A stretch of DNA of 16,302 bases, taken from NCBI GenBank assembly GCA_041664945.1, contig JBAYJY010000098.1, forward strand, positions 1 to 16,302, read 5' to 3'. Source of the stretch: JBAYJY01 sp041664945 (GTDB lineage: Bacteria > UBP15 > UBA6099). The notes beneath the pieces are model-generated. The model had not been told where the DNA came from. It saw only the letters and a program-made list of their open reading frames with translations, and searched no databases. Positions 6,710-13,293 of this stretch are shown piece after piece. The stretch's first letter is position 1, and each line of letters starts with the position of its first letter. The position numbers and the translations under genes were made by a program.

Positions 6710-7052
6710 TATTGCAACCAAAATTTTCAGTTAAATGCGATTTGGGCGACCTGCAGGCATCACCATGAATCATCTCGCTCTCTGAACAGGCCCATAACCG
6801 CTGGAATTGTATTTTTCTTACATTCCTCGAAGTCCCCATCTGCCTCAGGCTACATCATGACAACAAATGGCAAGCTCGCTCGATTTGTCTTATCTGGGTG
6901 TATTGCACCGGTAGGAACGGGGGCATGAGGAAGTCCTTCCGATTCGGCGGCAACTCGGAACCACGGAATGAAATGATGTGAAAAGCGCACAGACTCGGCA
7001 GGCGCCAGAAAATGTGTAAATACAGACACAAGGGCAGCCGTGTTGCAATAAT

Positions 7053-7074
7053 GCGCTATTGTGCTCAATAGTGC
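7053..7074. promoter_or_regulatory. Operator-like imperfect palindrome
   Basis: GCGCTATTG-TGCT-CAATAGTGC: 9-bp arms with one mismatch. It lies 7 bp left of the large nested palindrome and may belong to the same control region. Confidence 0.4.
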
Positions 7075-7081
7075 GCGCGAA

Positions 7082-7145
7082 GAGGTTCCCAAAACGTCGG
7101 TTATCCTTATATATATAATGGGATAACCTGCACTTCGGGAACCTC
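7082..7145. repeat. Nested palindrome with AT-only core; candidate replication origin or control site
   Basis: Outer arms GAGGTTCCC (7082-7090) and GGGAACCTC (7137-7145); inner arms GGTTATCC (7099-7106) and GGATAACC (7121-7128); 8-nt spacers on both sides; core TTATATATATAA, itself a perfect palindrome. Each half is one unit GAGGTTCCC-N8-GGTTAYSY, so this is two units in inverted orientation around an easily melted centre. A third unit lies at 7210-7234. Such geometry suits an initiator-binding origin or a dyad operator; an RNA hairpin is also possible. No T-tract follows, so it is not an ordinary terminator. Confidence 0.55.
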
Positions 7146-7209
7146 TTAAAAATTGGTGACTTGGTGAATTTGATCAGGTTCCTGAATTGGAGTTTTCCAC
7201 TATTTACTG

Positions 7210-7234
7210 ACGTAACCGCTGTTTTGGGAACCTC
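7210..7234 (-). repeat. Third copy of the GAGGTTCCC-N8-GGTTA unit
   Basis: Minus strand GAGGTTCCC, AAAACAGC, GGTTACGT. Same 8-nt spacing as the two halves of the nested palindrome. A partial AGGTTCC also occurs at 7176-7182. Confidence 0.5.
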
Positions 7235-7253
7235 ATGGAAGATCTGCATGAAA

Positions 7254-7273
7254 GAAAATACCCACTTTTTATA
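7254..7273 (-). promoter_or_regulatory. TATAAGTAGGGGG-like motif, copy 4 (divergent)
   Basis: Minus strand TATAAAAAGTGGGTATTTTC, the most divergent copy. It resembles copy 3 in the GGGTATTTT tail. Confidence 0.25.
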
Positions 7274-7299
7274 CAGGGCCACTTTTGGTCAAAAACGTA

Positions 7300-7650
7300 A
7301 CCGCAATTTTTATGTACTTTTATTTCTGCCCTGATTCCGACTTTTTAACACAGAAAAGCCTTCTATTATAAATACCAGCCCATGCCCAACTCGCCAAAAT
7401 TGTATTTTTTGCGGTCTTCCTCAAATTCCACCAACCTCATGGTGAATAACGAAAACAACCGGGAATCACACGGTTGAGTACCTGTATCACACCGGTTGAA
7501 ATATCTCGGCTGACGGCATGGTGTCTTAACGCACGGATTTTGTCTTCCGATCCCTGCTCGTGTCGCCACAAAACTGCGAAATTTCTCTATTTCGCGGACC
7601 ACCCCGATTTTCGGTACCCTCATGGATTAATGTAAAATCGATGTGTTTTA
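7300..7650. other. About 350 bp with only a doubtful ORF and short direct repeats
   Basis: A minus-strand frame at 7366-7623 (MRVPKIGVVREIEKFRSFVA ... FGELGMGWYL, 85 codons) is open but has no ribosome-binding site and no recognisable family; I do not call it a gene. The phrase CCATGAG recurs on the minus strand near 7236, 7441 and 7623. The only other structure is the direct repeat at 7465-7499. Confidence 0.3.
7465..7499. repeat. Direct repeat ATCACAC(C)GGTTGA, two copies 21 bp apart
   Basis: ATCACACGGTTGA at 7465-7477 and ATCACACCGGTTGA at 7486-7499. The 21-bp period is two helical turns, as for side-by-side protein binding or iterons. Confidence 0.4.
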
Positions 7651-7678
7651 TTAATGATTTCAATGGAATTCGAGGGCC

Positions 7679-8059
7679 TTGCGATGCCCGTTGTATTTGC
7701 TCGCCAGATTTCCCCCGCACGGAAGTGAATTAATTATCTTCCGCGCTCTGGCGAAGCGTTTCGTCAAACCCCATGAACCAAGCGCTTGTGGAACCAGCCA
7801 TGGCGGCGGATGTGCGAAACCATCGCGCCGTCTGCAACCAGAAGCGGCCAGTTTCGAACCTGCCGCGTTTTTATTGAGGAAGCCGCTCCATCCATCCAAC
7901 GGCGCGGGGCGCGAGAACCCGGCGCTGTGTGCCGAAAAATGGGAAAAGAACTTCAGATAATACGGTCTGTCGTGGGAGCCCATACCCAAAAAGCGCGACA
8001 GACTCAAGCTTTTTGAACCTTGCGATGTGCCGGAACTGCGGATAATACGCATTATCTGA
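7679..8059 (+). pseudogene. Possible decayed plus-strand gene fragment
   Basis: One frame runs 93 codons to a TAA at 7958-7960 and on to a TGA at 8057-8059. The part around and after the TAA looks protein-like: CAEKWEKNFR, stop, YGLSWEPIPKKRDRLKLFEP, CDVPELRIIRII. The first half (PSACGTSHGGGCAKP) is less convincing. I do not recognise the family. The two arms of a long inverted repeat overlap it, so part of the apparent coding signal may come from that repeat. Confidence 0.25.
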
Positions 8060-8065
8060 AGTTCT
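7947..8065. repeat. Inverted repeat, 15-bp perfect terminal arms with an inner 8-bp pair
   Basis: AGAACTTCAGATAAT at 7947-7961 and its exact complement at 8051-8065; inside, GTCTGTCG at 7965-7972 pairs with CGACAGAC at 7996-8003. The outline resembles a 119-bp miniature element or a composite recombination site. No flanking target duplication was found. Confidence 0.5.
8032..8065. promoter_or_regulatory. 34-bp lox-like site: two 15-bp inverted arms around ACGC
   Basis: Left arm GGAACTGCGGATAAT (8032-8046), centre ACGC, right arm ATTATCTGAAGTTCT (8051-8065). The arms agree at 12 of 15 positions in inverted orientation, and the innermost GATAAT/ATTATC is perfect. This is the architecture of tyrosine-recombinase core sites. 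A third arm, identical to the right one, lies at 7947-7961. The integrase gene is about 1.4 kb away, so this could be its attachment core; that is inference. Confidence 0.4.
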
Positions 8066-8168
8066 CAAAACGTAAAAAGCTGTTGAATAATTAGGTATTT
8101 TGGCTCCGAGGCGTGACGGCGGACAAAAATTAATTCTTGTTCTTCGAAGCATTTTTGCCACACAGCGG

Positions 8169-8197
8169 TTGAAATTCATCCATTTTGTGGTTATTAT
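8169..8197 (+). promoter_or_regulatory. Sigma70-like promoter giving a probably leaderless ATPase mRNA
   Basis: TTGAAA (8169-8174), 17-bp spacer, TATTAT (8192-8197). The ATG of the ATPase follows only 6 nt after the -10 box, so transcription should begin at or next to the start codon. No Shine-Dalgarno sequence precedes the gene, which agrees. Confidence 0.6.
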
Positions 8198-8203
8198 ACA
8201 GCC

Positions 8204-9442
8204 ATGATAGAACGAATGCTCACAACAAAAATCACTGACGCTCTCGCCGATACGCCGGTTGTTTTTGTCAGAGGCGCAAGGCAGGTCGGAAAGACCACGC
8301 TTGTAAAATCGATAGCGCATGGGAATCCGTCGGCGCAGTATTTCACGCTTGATAATGCAGCCGCGCTTGACGCCGCCGTAAACGATACGGCGGGATTTCT
8401 CGCCGGCCTTAAGACCCCGGCAATTATTGATGAAGCGCAGAAAGCTCCGGCGCTGTTTCCGGCAATTAAAGAGTCGGTGGATGCCGATAGACGCCCCGGA
8501 CGGTTTCTTCTCACAGGATCGTCAAATATTCTGACTTCCATGAAAATCGCGGATTCGCTGGCGGGAAGAATGGAAGCGCTAACTCTCTGGCCGCTTGCGC
8601 AAAGGGAGATTGCAGGCGCCAAGGGCTCATTTATCGACCTGCTGTTCGGGGAATGGGACAAACGCTTGGAAATCAAAGCAGAGACCCGGGAAGAGGTCCA
8701 CGCGAAAATCCTCGCGGGCGGTTACCCCGAACCGGTCGAGAGAATAAGCGAGAAGCGAAGAAGCGCATGGTTCGATTCGTATGTTTCCGCCATTATGGAA
8801 AGAGACGTGAGGGACATCGCCAATATTCAGGATGTCGGAGCAATGTTGCGGCTTTTGAAGGTTCTCGCCTCCCGATCCGCCTGTTTGCTTAATTATGCCG
8901 AACTTTCAAGAAGCCTTGCCCTGCCTCAGACGACACTGAAAAGATACATGGGCATGCTTGAATCCCTTTTCATCGTTTACGAGCTGCCGGCTTGGTCCTC
9001 AAACATCGGAAAGAGATTTGTAAAATCTCCGAAAATCATGTTTACGGACACAGGGCTTTCATCCAACCTGTTGGGATACAACATGAAACGGGCGATGGAA
9101 AACTCGCATCTCACCGGCGGTATTCTTGAGAACTTTGTCGTGTCCGAACTGCACAAACAGATCGGCTGGGGTGAAACGGAAGCAAGCCTATATCATTTCA
9201 GAGAGTCGACCGGAAAAGAAGTGGACGTGGTCGTGGAGAGAAGAGACGGCTCGGTCGCGGGGATTGAAATAAAGTCGGCTTCAACTGTATCGTCATCCGA
9301 TTTTTCCGGGCTCAAAACGCTGATGGAATCTCTAAAAAAACAGTTTGTTCGCGGAATTGTTCTTTACCTCGGCTCCGAGATCATTCCTTTCGGGAAAAAT
9401 CTTCATGCCATTCCAATGAGCGTGTTGTGGAGTGGCGATTAG
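8204..9442 (+). CDS. AAA-family ATPase with DUF4143 domain
   Basis: A 412-residue protein of the widespread AAA_14 + DUF4143 group, cytoplasmic and of unsettled function, often near mobile or defence genes. N-terminal ATPase: Walker A GARQVGKTT at residues 24-32, Walker B IIDEAQ at 74-79, sensor-like LLTGSSN at 102-108 and a conserved SLAGR at 118-122. The middle (about 190-290) contains a helix-turn-helix-like stretch (NYAELSRSLALPQTTLKRYM) and the family block SPKIMFTDTGLSSNLLG. The C-terminus (about 305-360) has GKEVDVVVERR followed by GIEIKSA, the D...ExK pattern of the PD-(D/E)XK nuclease fold (Asp341, Glu355, Lys357); catalytic activity is not assured. Length is normal and the frame intact. 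It stands alone on the plus strand with its own promoter and converges on the integrase, so it is probably cargo. Confidence 0.92.
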   Translation: MIERMLTTKITDALADTPVVFVRGARQVGKTTLVKSIAHGNPSAQYFTLDNAAALDAAVNDTAGFLAGLKTPAIIDEAQKAPALFPAIKESVDADRRPGRFLLTGSSNILTSMKIADSLAGRMEALTLWPLAQREIAGAKGSFIDLLFGEWDKRLEIKAETREEVHAKILAGGYPEPVERISEKRRSAWFDSYVSAIMERDVRDIANIQDVGAMLRLLKVLASRSACLLNYAELSRSLALPQTTLKRYMGMLESLFIVYELPAWSSNIGKRFVKSPKIMFTDTGLSSNLLGYNMKRAMENSHLTGGILENFVVSELHKQIGWGETEASLYHFRESTGKEVDVVVERRDGSVAGIEIKSASTVSSSDFSGLKTLMESLKKQFVRGIVLYLGSEIIPFGKNLHAIPMSVLWSGD

Positions 9443-9503
9443 AAATAATTAAGCATGGAAATTCCGAAAAAGTCCTGATTTGATATTCGCTATCCATTTT
9501 TGC

Positions 9504-9848
9504 TCACAAACATTCCAATGCTTTCTGGAACCGCTCGTCGTTGATGTGGGTGTAAATCTGCGTGGTTTCAAGGTTCCTGTGGTCGAGCGCTTTCTGGACA
9601 ACGAGCAGGTCGTTACATTTTGTGAACAGGCTTGTGGCGAATGTGTGGCGCAGTCCATGCGGTGAGAGCTTTTTGTCGATGCCCGCTTCCTTCAGCCAGT
9701 ATTCAAGCCGGAAAGCTATCTGGCGCGGCGAAATCCGCTCCATCCGGTTGCTGAGGAACAGCGCAGAGGAGTCGGCAGACGCCTTCTTTCTTTCCGCCAG
9801 ATATCTTTTCATCGTCTGCCGGAGAGCGGTGTTCAGGAATTTTTCCAC
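9504..9848 (-). CDS. Tyrosine integrase, C-terminal catalytic part (split gene)
   Basis: Contains the second half of the catalytic domain: KLSPHGLRHTFAT gives the His-x-x-Arg pair, LDHRNLETTQIYTHI gives the second His and the nucleophile Tyr. The frame is open upstream of this ATG as SKGDRQVEKFLNTAL, supplying the catalytic Lys of the beta-hairpin. One base is missing near 9861-9868 relative to the family pattern RQGKGDRQV, which puts this piece out of frame with the middle part. Its end lies 61 bp from the convergent ATPase gene. Confidence 0.8.
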   Translation of the reverse strand: MEKFLNTALRQTMKRYLAERKKASADSSALFLSNRMERISPRQIAFRLEYWLKEAGIDKKLSPHGLRHTFATSLFTKCNDLLVVQKALDHRNLETTQIYTHINDERFQKALECL

Positions 9849-10084
9849 CTGCCGGTCACCCTTGCTTGACGGATTATGAGCCGCTTCTCGTTCAACCGGA
9901 CGTCGACCACGTCCAGATTGACGAGTTCCTGCAATCGGACACCGGTCTTGAGAAACAATTCAAAAATCGCCGCATCGCGTCTCGCGGTCTGTCCAGTGCG
10001 CATATGAATGGTTTTCAGCAGCCGCTTCGCTTCCGCCTCGGTCAGATACGTTGGTGGTTTGCGTTCCGTGCGCGTTATTTTCAA
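9833..10084 (-). CDS. Tyrosine integrase, middle part (split gene)
   Basis: KITRTERKPPTYLTEAEAKR is the linker and first catalytic helix; FELFLKTGVRLQELVNLDVV holds the first catalytic Arg (Arg50 here). The frame continues upstream of the nominal start as FLWLHANGHIEANLAAGLKI, which is the normal end of the core-binding domain, so this ATG is not a real start. It is joined to the N-terminal part by a -1 shift at the seven-base T run (10131-10137 on the plus strand as A) and to the C-terminal part by another near 9861-9868. Confidence 0.75.
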   Translation of the reverse strand: MKITRTERKPPTYLTEAEAKRLLKTIHMRTGQTARRDAAIFELFLKTGVRLQELVNLDVVDVRLNEKRLIIRQARVTGRWKNS

Positions 10085-10428
10085 CCCTGCCGCGAGATTC
10101 GCCTCGATGTGCCCGTTTGCATGCAGCCATAAAAAAACGCGCAGAGGGCGCTCTTCATACGGTTGATCGAACTTTTTTCTTTCTGGCGCCCGTCCGGCGT
10201 CCGGGCCGCGAGTGGCGAAACGAGGAAATCGTTCAGCGCATCGTGCGTAATGCCGGAAACCGCCGGGCAGGCGGTGCGGTATGTGAAGAACCGCTCCAAC
10301 CGACCGAGGTCCCGGAGATAGGACGACACCGTGTGCGGCGAGCGCCCGTCCGCGCGGAGCTTGGTTTCAAAAAACTCAATTGTCCTGCGCAGAGTCAGTG
10401 GGCTCGCTGTTGCCTGTGTCGTTTCCAT
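10081..10428 (-). CDS. Tyrosine integrase, N-terminal core-binding part (split gene)
   Basis: SAM-like core-binding domain of XerC/D-type integrases: TIEFFETKLRADGRSPHTVS, SYLRDLGRLERFF, then INRMKSALCAFF. After that the frame goes wrong at the T7 run; with one more T the sequence reads AFFLWLHANGHIEANLA. The start ATG lies within the last 53 bp of the upstream gene, with GGGAG 12 nt away, so expression is probably coupled. The whole integrase would be about 308 residues, a normal length. All catalytic residues (R, K, H, R, H, Y) survive across the three pieces, so the breaks are recent or artefactual. Confidence 0.8.
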   Translation of the reverse strand: METTQATASPLTLRRTIEFFETKLRADGRSPHTVSSYLRDLGRLERFFTYRTACPAVSGITHDALNDFLVSPLAARTPDGRQKEKSSINRMKSALCAFFYGCMQTGTSRRISRQG

Positions 10429-10822
10429 CCTTCTTTTTATCTCCCTTCATTTCAGACTTCGGAAGCGGGATGTCTGCAAGAAATCCATTCTCGTTCGCCC
10501 AAACGAGCATAAACCGGAGAACGCGACGCCCCTGACAGGTTGTGATATCCGATTTCGCCTTGCCGTTCGGCTTTTTCAAAAAAGCGTCCGACTTCAAATA
10601 CTGCCCGATAAGTATGGGCGTAAGTTTGCTGATGGGTCTGTCCGCGCCGAAAAATTCCACGGCGTTCTCAAGGCAACGTCCGTACACTTCGATGGTGCGT
10701 TCATTCTTTCCCTGTTCCTTTAGCGCGTTCAGGAGCTGCAGCGCCGCTTGATCGAGTGTGATGTCCGCGCCGTTTGTCTTTGCGACGGCGGTTTTTTTTG
10801 CTACTGTTTTCTTCTTTGCCAT
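10376..10822 (-). CDS. Core-binding (SAM-like) domain protein without a catalytic domain, partner of the integrase
   Basis: 148 residues. Starts MAKKKTVAKKTAVAKTNG, a Lys/Ala-rich tail that may bind DNA non-specifically. Residues about 20-120 (LDQAALQLLNALKEQGKNER, TIEVYGRCLENAVEFFGADR, CQGRRVLRFMLVWANENGF) have the pattern of the integrase N-terminal core-binding domain, ending at ADIPLP where a catalytic domain would begin. Instead there is a charged tail (KGDKKKDGNDTGNSEPTDSA) and a stop. A good ribosome-binding site, GGGAGG 8 nt from the ATG, supports the start. It overlaps the integrase gene by 53 bp. Probably a DNA-binding helper or competitor of the integrase; no known gene name. Confidence 0.7.
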   Translation of the reverse strand: MAKKKTVAKKTAVAKTNGADITLDQAALQLLNALKEQGKNERTIEVYGRCLENAVEFFGADRPISKLTPILIGQYLKSDAFLKKPNGKAKSDITTCQGRRVLRFMLVWANENGFLADIPLPKSEMKGDKKKDGNDTGNSEPTDSAQDN

Positions 10823-10852
10823 TTGTCTTGCCTCCCTTTGATAAGAAATTTT

Positions 10853-11116
10853 TCAATCCAGTAATTCACAACCTTTGAACAGAGGGTCGCTCGTCACCCA
10901 ACTCCGGCGACCGTCCGGCAGGATGGGCTGAACCTCGACCCGGTCGGTCGGCTTCACGCCGCCTGCGGCCGCGATGTCCGCATCGTTGTCGAGATAAAGA
11001 TGGTCGTCAGAATTGTCCGAACCGTTTGAAATAATAGCCTTGATAATAACGATCTCCTTCAGGTACGGATGTTCCGTTCCTTTGTATCTCGCTTTACGTT
11101 CGATGATCTTTTGCAT
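10853..11116 (-). CDS. 87-residue hypothetical protein, first gene of the integration operon
   Basis: Start supported by GGAGGTGA just upstream of the ATG. Sequence MQKIIERKARYKGTEHPYLK, then EIVIIKAIISNGSDNSDDHL, then a segment with VKPTDRVEVQPILPDGRRSW. The second half looks like a small beta-rich domain. No family recognised. It lies 30 bp upstream of the SAM-like protein and in the same direction, so the three genes probably form one operon: small protein, SAM-like protein, integrase. It could be a regulator or excision factor, by position only. Confidence 0.65.
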   Translation of the reverse strand: MQKIIERKARYKGTEHPYLKEIVIIKAIISNGSDNSDDHLYLDNDADIAAAGGVKPTDRVEVQPILPDGRRSWVTSDPLFKGCELLD

Positions 11117-11334
11117 GTGTCACCTCCTTTCTGTTTTTCAGGTGACATTAGGCCCCAGAAGCGAGAGCATATCAAGCCGCTTTTAAAGAAAGATACGGGA
11201 AACATTTTGTGCCGTTTTCACATGCCGATTTTATGTGGATTACAGCTTGACTTGTCCGCTTCAACCGTCGCCCACTATGAGGCAATTTGATAGGGCATAA
11301 AAAGCGAAATACATATAGGTAACGAGGAGCCGGA

Positions 11335-11763
11335 ATGAAAAAGAAAAAGAAGAAACTGCAAGGAAAAACAAACCCCGACATCGAGAGGATGAATCCACTC
11401 ATTGTCATCAATGAACCGGATGAATGCCTGTTTGCAATCGTGGATTTCCCGATTCCCGGCAACAACCATGTAAGGCGCGTCATTTCCAAGCGACTGAAAT
11501 CCGGAAACATCAGCGCTGTGATGTACGAAGGCAAAGTCGGCGCGGACAACACATGTGTCAGCAAGAAAAATATTATGACGATGGAAGACATGCCACAGGA
11601 AAAGTTCTGGAAAGCGGTCAACATATTATCTTTGTTGTATCAGGCTGTTGGCGGCGTCTCCGACATCAGGCTCTACGAAGGAAAAACCCTCAAGGAAGCC
11701 GCCGACATAATGCGGCGCTTTGATCACGCCAAGGTTTGGATGACGCCCTGCGACGGGAAATGA
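11335..11763 (+). CDS. 142-residue hypothetical protein
   Basis: Start ATG preceded by GAGGAG at 5-6 nt. The product opens with a strikingly basic run (MKKKKKKLQGKTNPDIERMN), then a probably folded domain: LIVINEPDECLFAIVDFPIP, NHVRRVISKRLKSGNISAVM, and a helical end (DIRLYEGKTLKEAADIMRRF). The frame is intact. I do not recognise it. It is divergent from the integration operon across a 218-bp gap and convergent with the portal gene, so it is probably transcribed alone. A nucleic-acid-binding role is suggested only by the N-terminal lysines. Confidence 0.6.
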   Translation: MKKKKKKLQGKTNPDIERMNPLIVINEPDECLFAIVDFPIPGNNHVRRVISKRLKSGNISAVMYEGKVGADNTCVSKKNIMTMEDMPQEKFWKAVNILSLLYQAVGGVSDIRLYEGKTLKEAADIMRRFDHAKVWMTPCDGK

Positions 11764-11823
11764 CGCCGTCATGGGTTGTTGCATCACAAACAATCGCGGT
11801 AAAAATATTTTTATATCAATTCA

Positions 11824-11846
11824 CTTTGAAAACTGAATTTTCAAAG
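11824..11846. repeat. 9-bp perfect inverted repeat between convergent genes
   Basis: CTTTGAAAA, loop CTGAA, TTTTCAAAG. It lies between the ends of the 142-residue gene and the portal gene. The stem is AT-rich and lacks a T-tract on either side, so a bidirectional terminator is only a weak possibility. Confidence 0.3.
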
Positions 11847-11952
11847 CTCGACACATAAATGCAAGGGGTTGTACGCCACCTGTTTTTCGCGCGGCAGGGG
11901 TGTCGGAATTTTTTGGGATGTGGCAGTTACTTCAACAACCTCTTGTAGGCCT

Positions 11953-13293
11953 CTATTCATTACTTCTGTCTTTAGTGGTTCCATCTCTTTTATTTAATCC
12001 CATACGTTCTCGCACATCTTCGATAGAAATTATTCCATTCTCGAAGAGCGTTAAAAGGCCTTCGGCGTCCTTAAAGAGGATGGGCTCTTTCGCTTCCTTT
12101 TTAATCATCGCGTTTTCCATGTCGGGGTCCAGCCCCATTTTCTGCATGAATGTCTCCCGTGAAATTATCTTCCTGTCGAGCAGCGCGAGTTCCATCTTTT
12201 TCACATCCATATCATTCGATAGGCCGAAATCACTGAATATGTAATGGATGCTGTTCTCTTCCCGGCCTTTCATCTTAAGCCAGTCGAAGAACACCCAGTT
12301 CAGGATTTCGCGAGCATGCTGCCGGATTTCCTTGAGCATGATAACTGTCTTTCGCCATGCGAGAGTTGTATTTGTAAAATTTGCGCCCGCGCCTGTAACG
12401 AGGCTCTGACTGATCCTGAGCGCCACCATGACATCGCTCCGCGCCTCGCGGATTTTCTCTTCGATGTTGCCGATGTTCCCCCGAGCGCCGAAAGAGCTGA
12501 CTTTGATATAAGGCGGGACTACTGTGCCGTTTTTCAGTTCAACCCTGTTCAGCGTGTCGCGGACGGTCCTGAGCATTTTCTCGTCCTGCATGATTACTTT
12601 ATCCCCGAACACGCCGCCGACTTGCACGAGCCGGAGCGGATTTATCCACCCCTTCGATATAGCCTCCTGTACTTTTCGGTAATTGCGCAAAAGCTCGATG
12701 TCATTGAACGCTGCCAACACCATGGAATTTCCTCGCGGAGAATCCAACGCGGGATTACGGCGGAGGTGTAGCAAACGGGTCAGCGACATGGGAATAGAAT
12801 CGCCCATATAAGCTGAATTTCGGAATTGGATTGCCTCCTCCAATTTGCGGCCCTCATACCTCACTTGGACGGTGATCGGATTTACGCATACGATTTCATC
12901 GAAGTCCGTGCCATCGCCGTTGTAACCTTTCCAGCAGATGGCGTCTCCCGTAACGAGAAGATTGATAATGCTGTCTTTCAAAAGCGTGTTCAGTTTCACA
13001 CGCTCCGCGAATTCACGCACTTCGGCATTCAAATCCACATCGCCGCATACGAATCTTACGGAATCGCCGAGCGCAAATGTGCGCCAAGTGTTGATGATGT
13101 TGTTGACGATAGGCTCATGCTTGTAATAATGCCATGCTTTTGCAGCCTTTTCTTCCCATGAACGCGGGATCGCGTCATAAACATTTATCTCGCTGAATGC
13201 GCCCGGAGCCAACACGGCCCCGAGACCTTCCGTGCTCGAGATAAACACTACGTTATCTTTCTCGCTGACAGAATTCTTAGGCGTTTTCTTCAT
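11953..13293 (-). CDS. Phage portal protein
   Basis: Forms the dodecameric ring through which DNA enters and leaves a tailed-phage capsid. A 446-residue product with the layout of the family: an N-terminal region with RSWEEKAAKAWHYYKHEPIV, a domain with DAICWKGYNGDGTDFDEIVC and VNPITVQVRYEGRKLEEAIQ, the long helical stem, and the C-terminal block with MVALRISQSLVTGAGANFTN, ILNWVFFDWLKMKG and ISRETFMQKMGLDPDMENAM. The start was set at the ATG at 13291-13293 because GGAGGG lies 4 nt upstream; an in-frame ATG four codons earlier overlaps that site. The frame is intact. Unusually, no terminase, protease or capsid gene adjoins it on either side. Assignment is from family pattern without a search. 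Confidence 0.75.
   Translation of the reverse strand: MKKTPKNSVSEKDNVVFISSTEGLGAVLAPGAFSEINVYDAIPRSWEEKAAKAWHYYKHEPIVNNIINTWRTFALGDSVRFVCGDVDLNAEVREFAERVKLNTLLKDSIINLLVTGDAICWKGYNGDGTDFDEIVCVNPITVQVRYEGRKLEEAIQFRNSAYMGDSIPMSLTRLLHLRRNPALDSPRGNSMVLAAFNDIELLRNYRKVQEAISKGWINPLRLVQVGGVFGDKVIMQDEKMLRTVRDTLNRVELKNGTVVPPYIKVSSFGARGNIGNIEEKIREARSDVMVALRISQSLVTGAGANFTNTTLAWRKTVIMLKEIRQHAREILNWVFFDWLKMKGREENSIHYIFSDFGLSNDMDVKKMELALLDRKIISRETFMQKMGLDPDMENAMIKKEAKEPILFKDAEGLLTLFENGIISIEDVRERMGLNKRDGTTKDRSNE

Larger units (their letters stand above)
6097..7050. other. About 950 bp with no intact gene; broken coding-like stretches on the minus strand
   Basis: Nothing here reads as a complete gene. Several minus-strand stretches look protein-like but are cut by stops or shifts. 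At 7092-6760, one frame gives AESEGLPHAPVPTG, then a TAG, then PEADGDFEECKKNTIPAVMG before a TGA. At 6666-6490 there is PVDDKAEVINPFRSAMLAIH and IPIIDLPDFSQCIYERLG. At 6479-6300, MSDLVCRRTNTFDELATKYM changes frame near 6355 and continues as KPFFKEGIIFKRYPSEKWAK. I read these as remnants of one or more decayed genes and cannot name the family. Three copies of a TATAAGTAGG motif lie among them. Confidence 0.35.

Noticed and set aside
6890..7282. 130-codon minus-strand ORF across the nested palindrome
   Set aside because: It runs through the repeats and has no ribosome-binding site; the apparent openness comes from the repeated sequence.
8032..8065. Chromosome-dimer resolution (dif) site
   Set aside because: The left half resembles a XerC arm, but the opposite arm lacks the highly conserved TTATGTTAAAT-like XerD sequence.
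7871..8320. Minus-strand 149-codon ORF upstream of the ATPase
   Set aside because: It overlaps the ATPase start and promoter, and its sequence resembles no protein family.
12244..13161. Plus-strand ORFs over the portal gene
   Set aside because: Antisense to an intact portal frame, with no ribosome-binding site or recognisable product.
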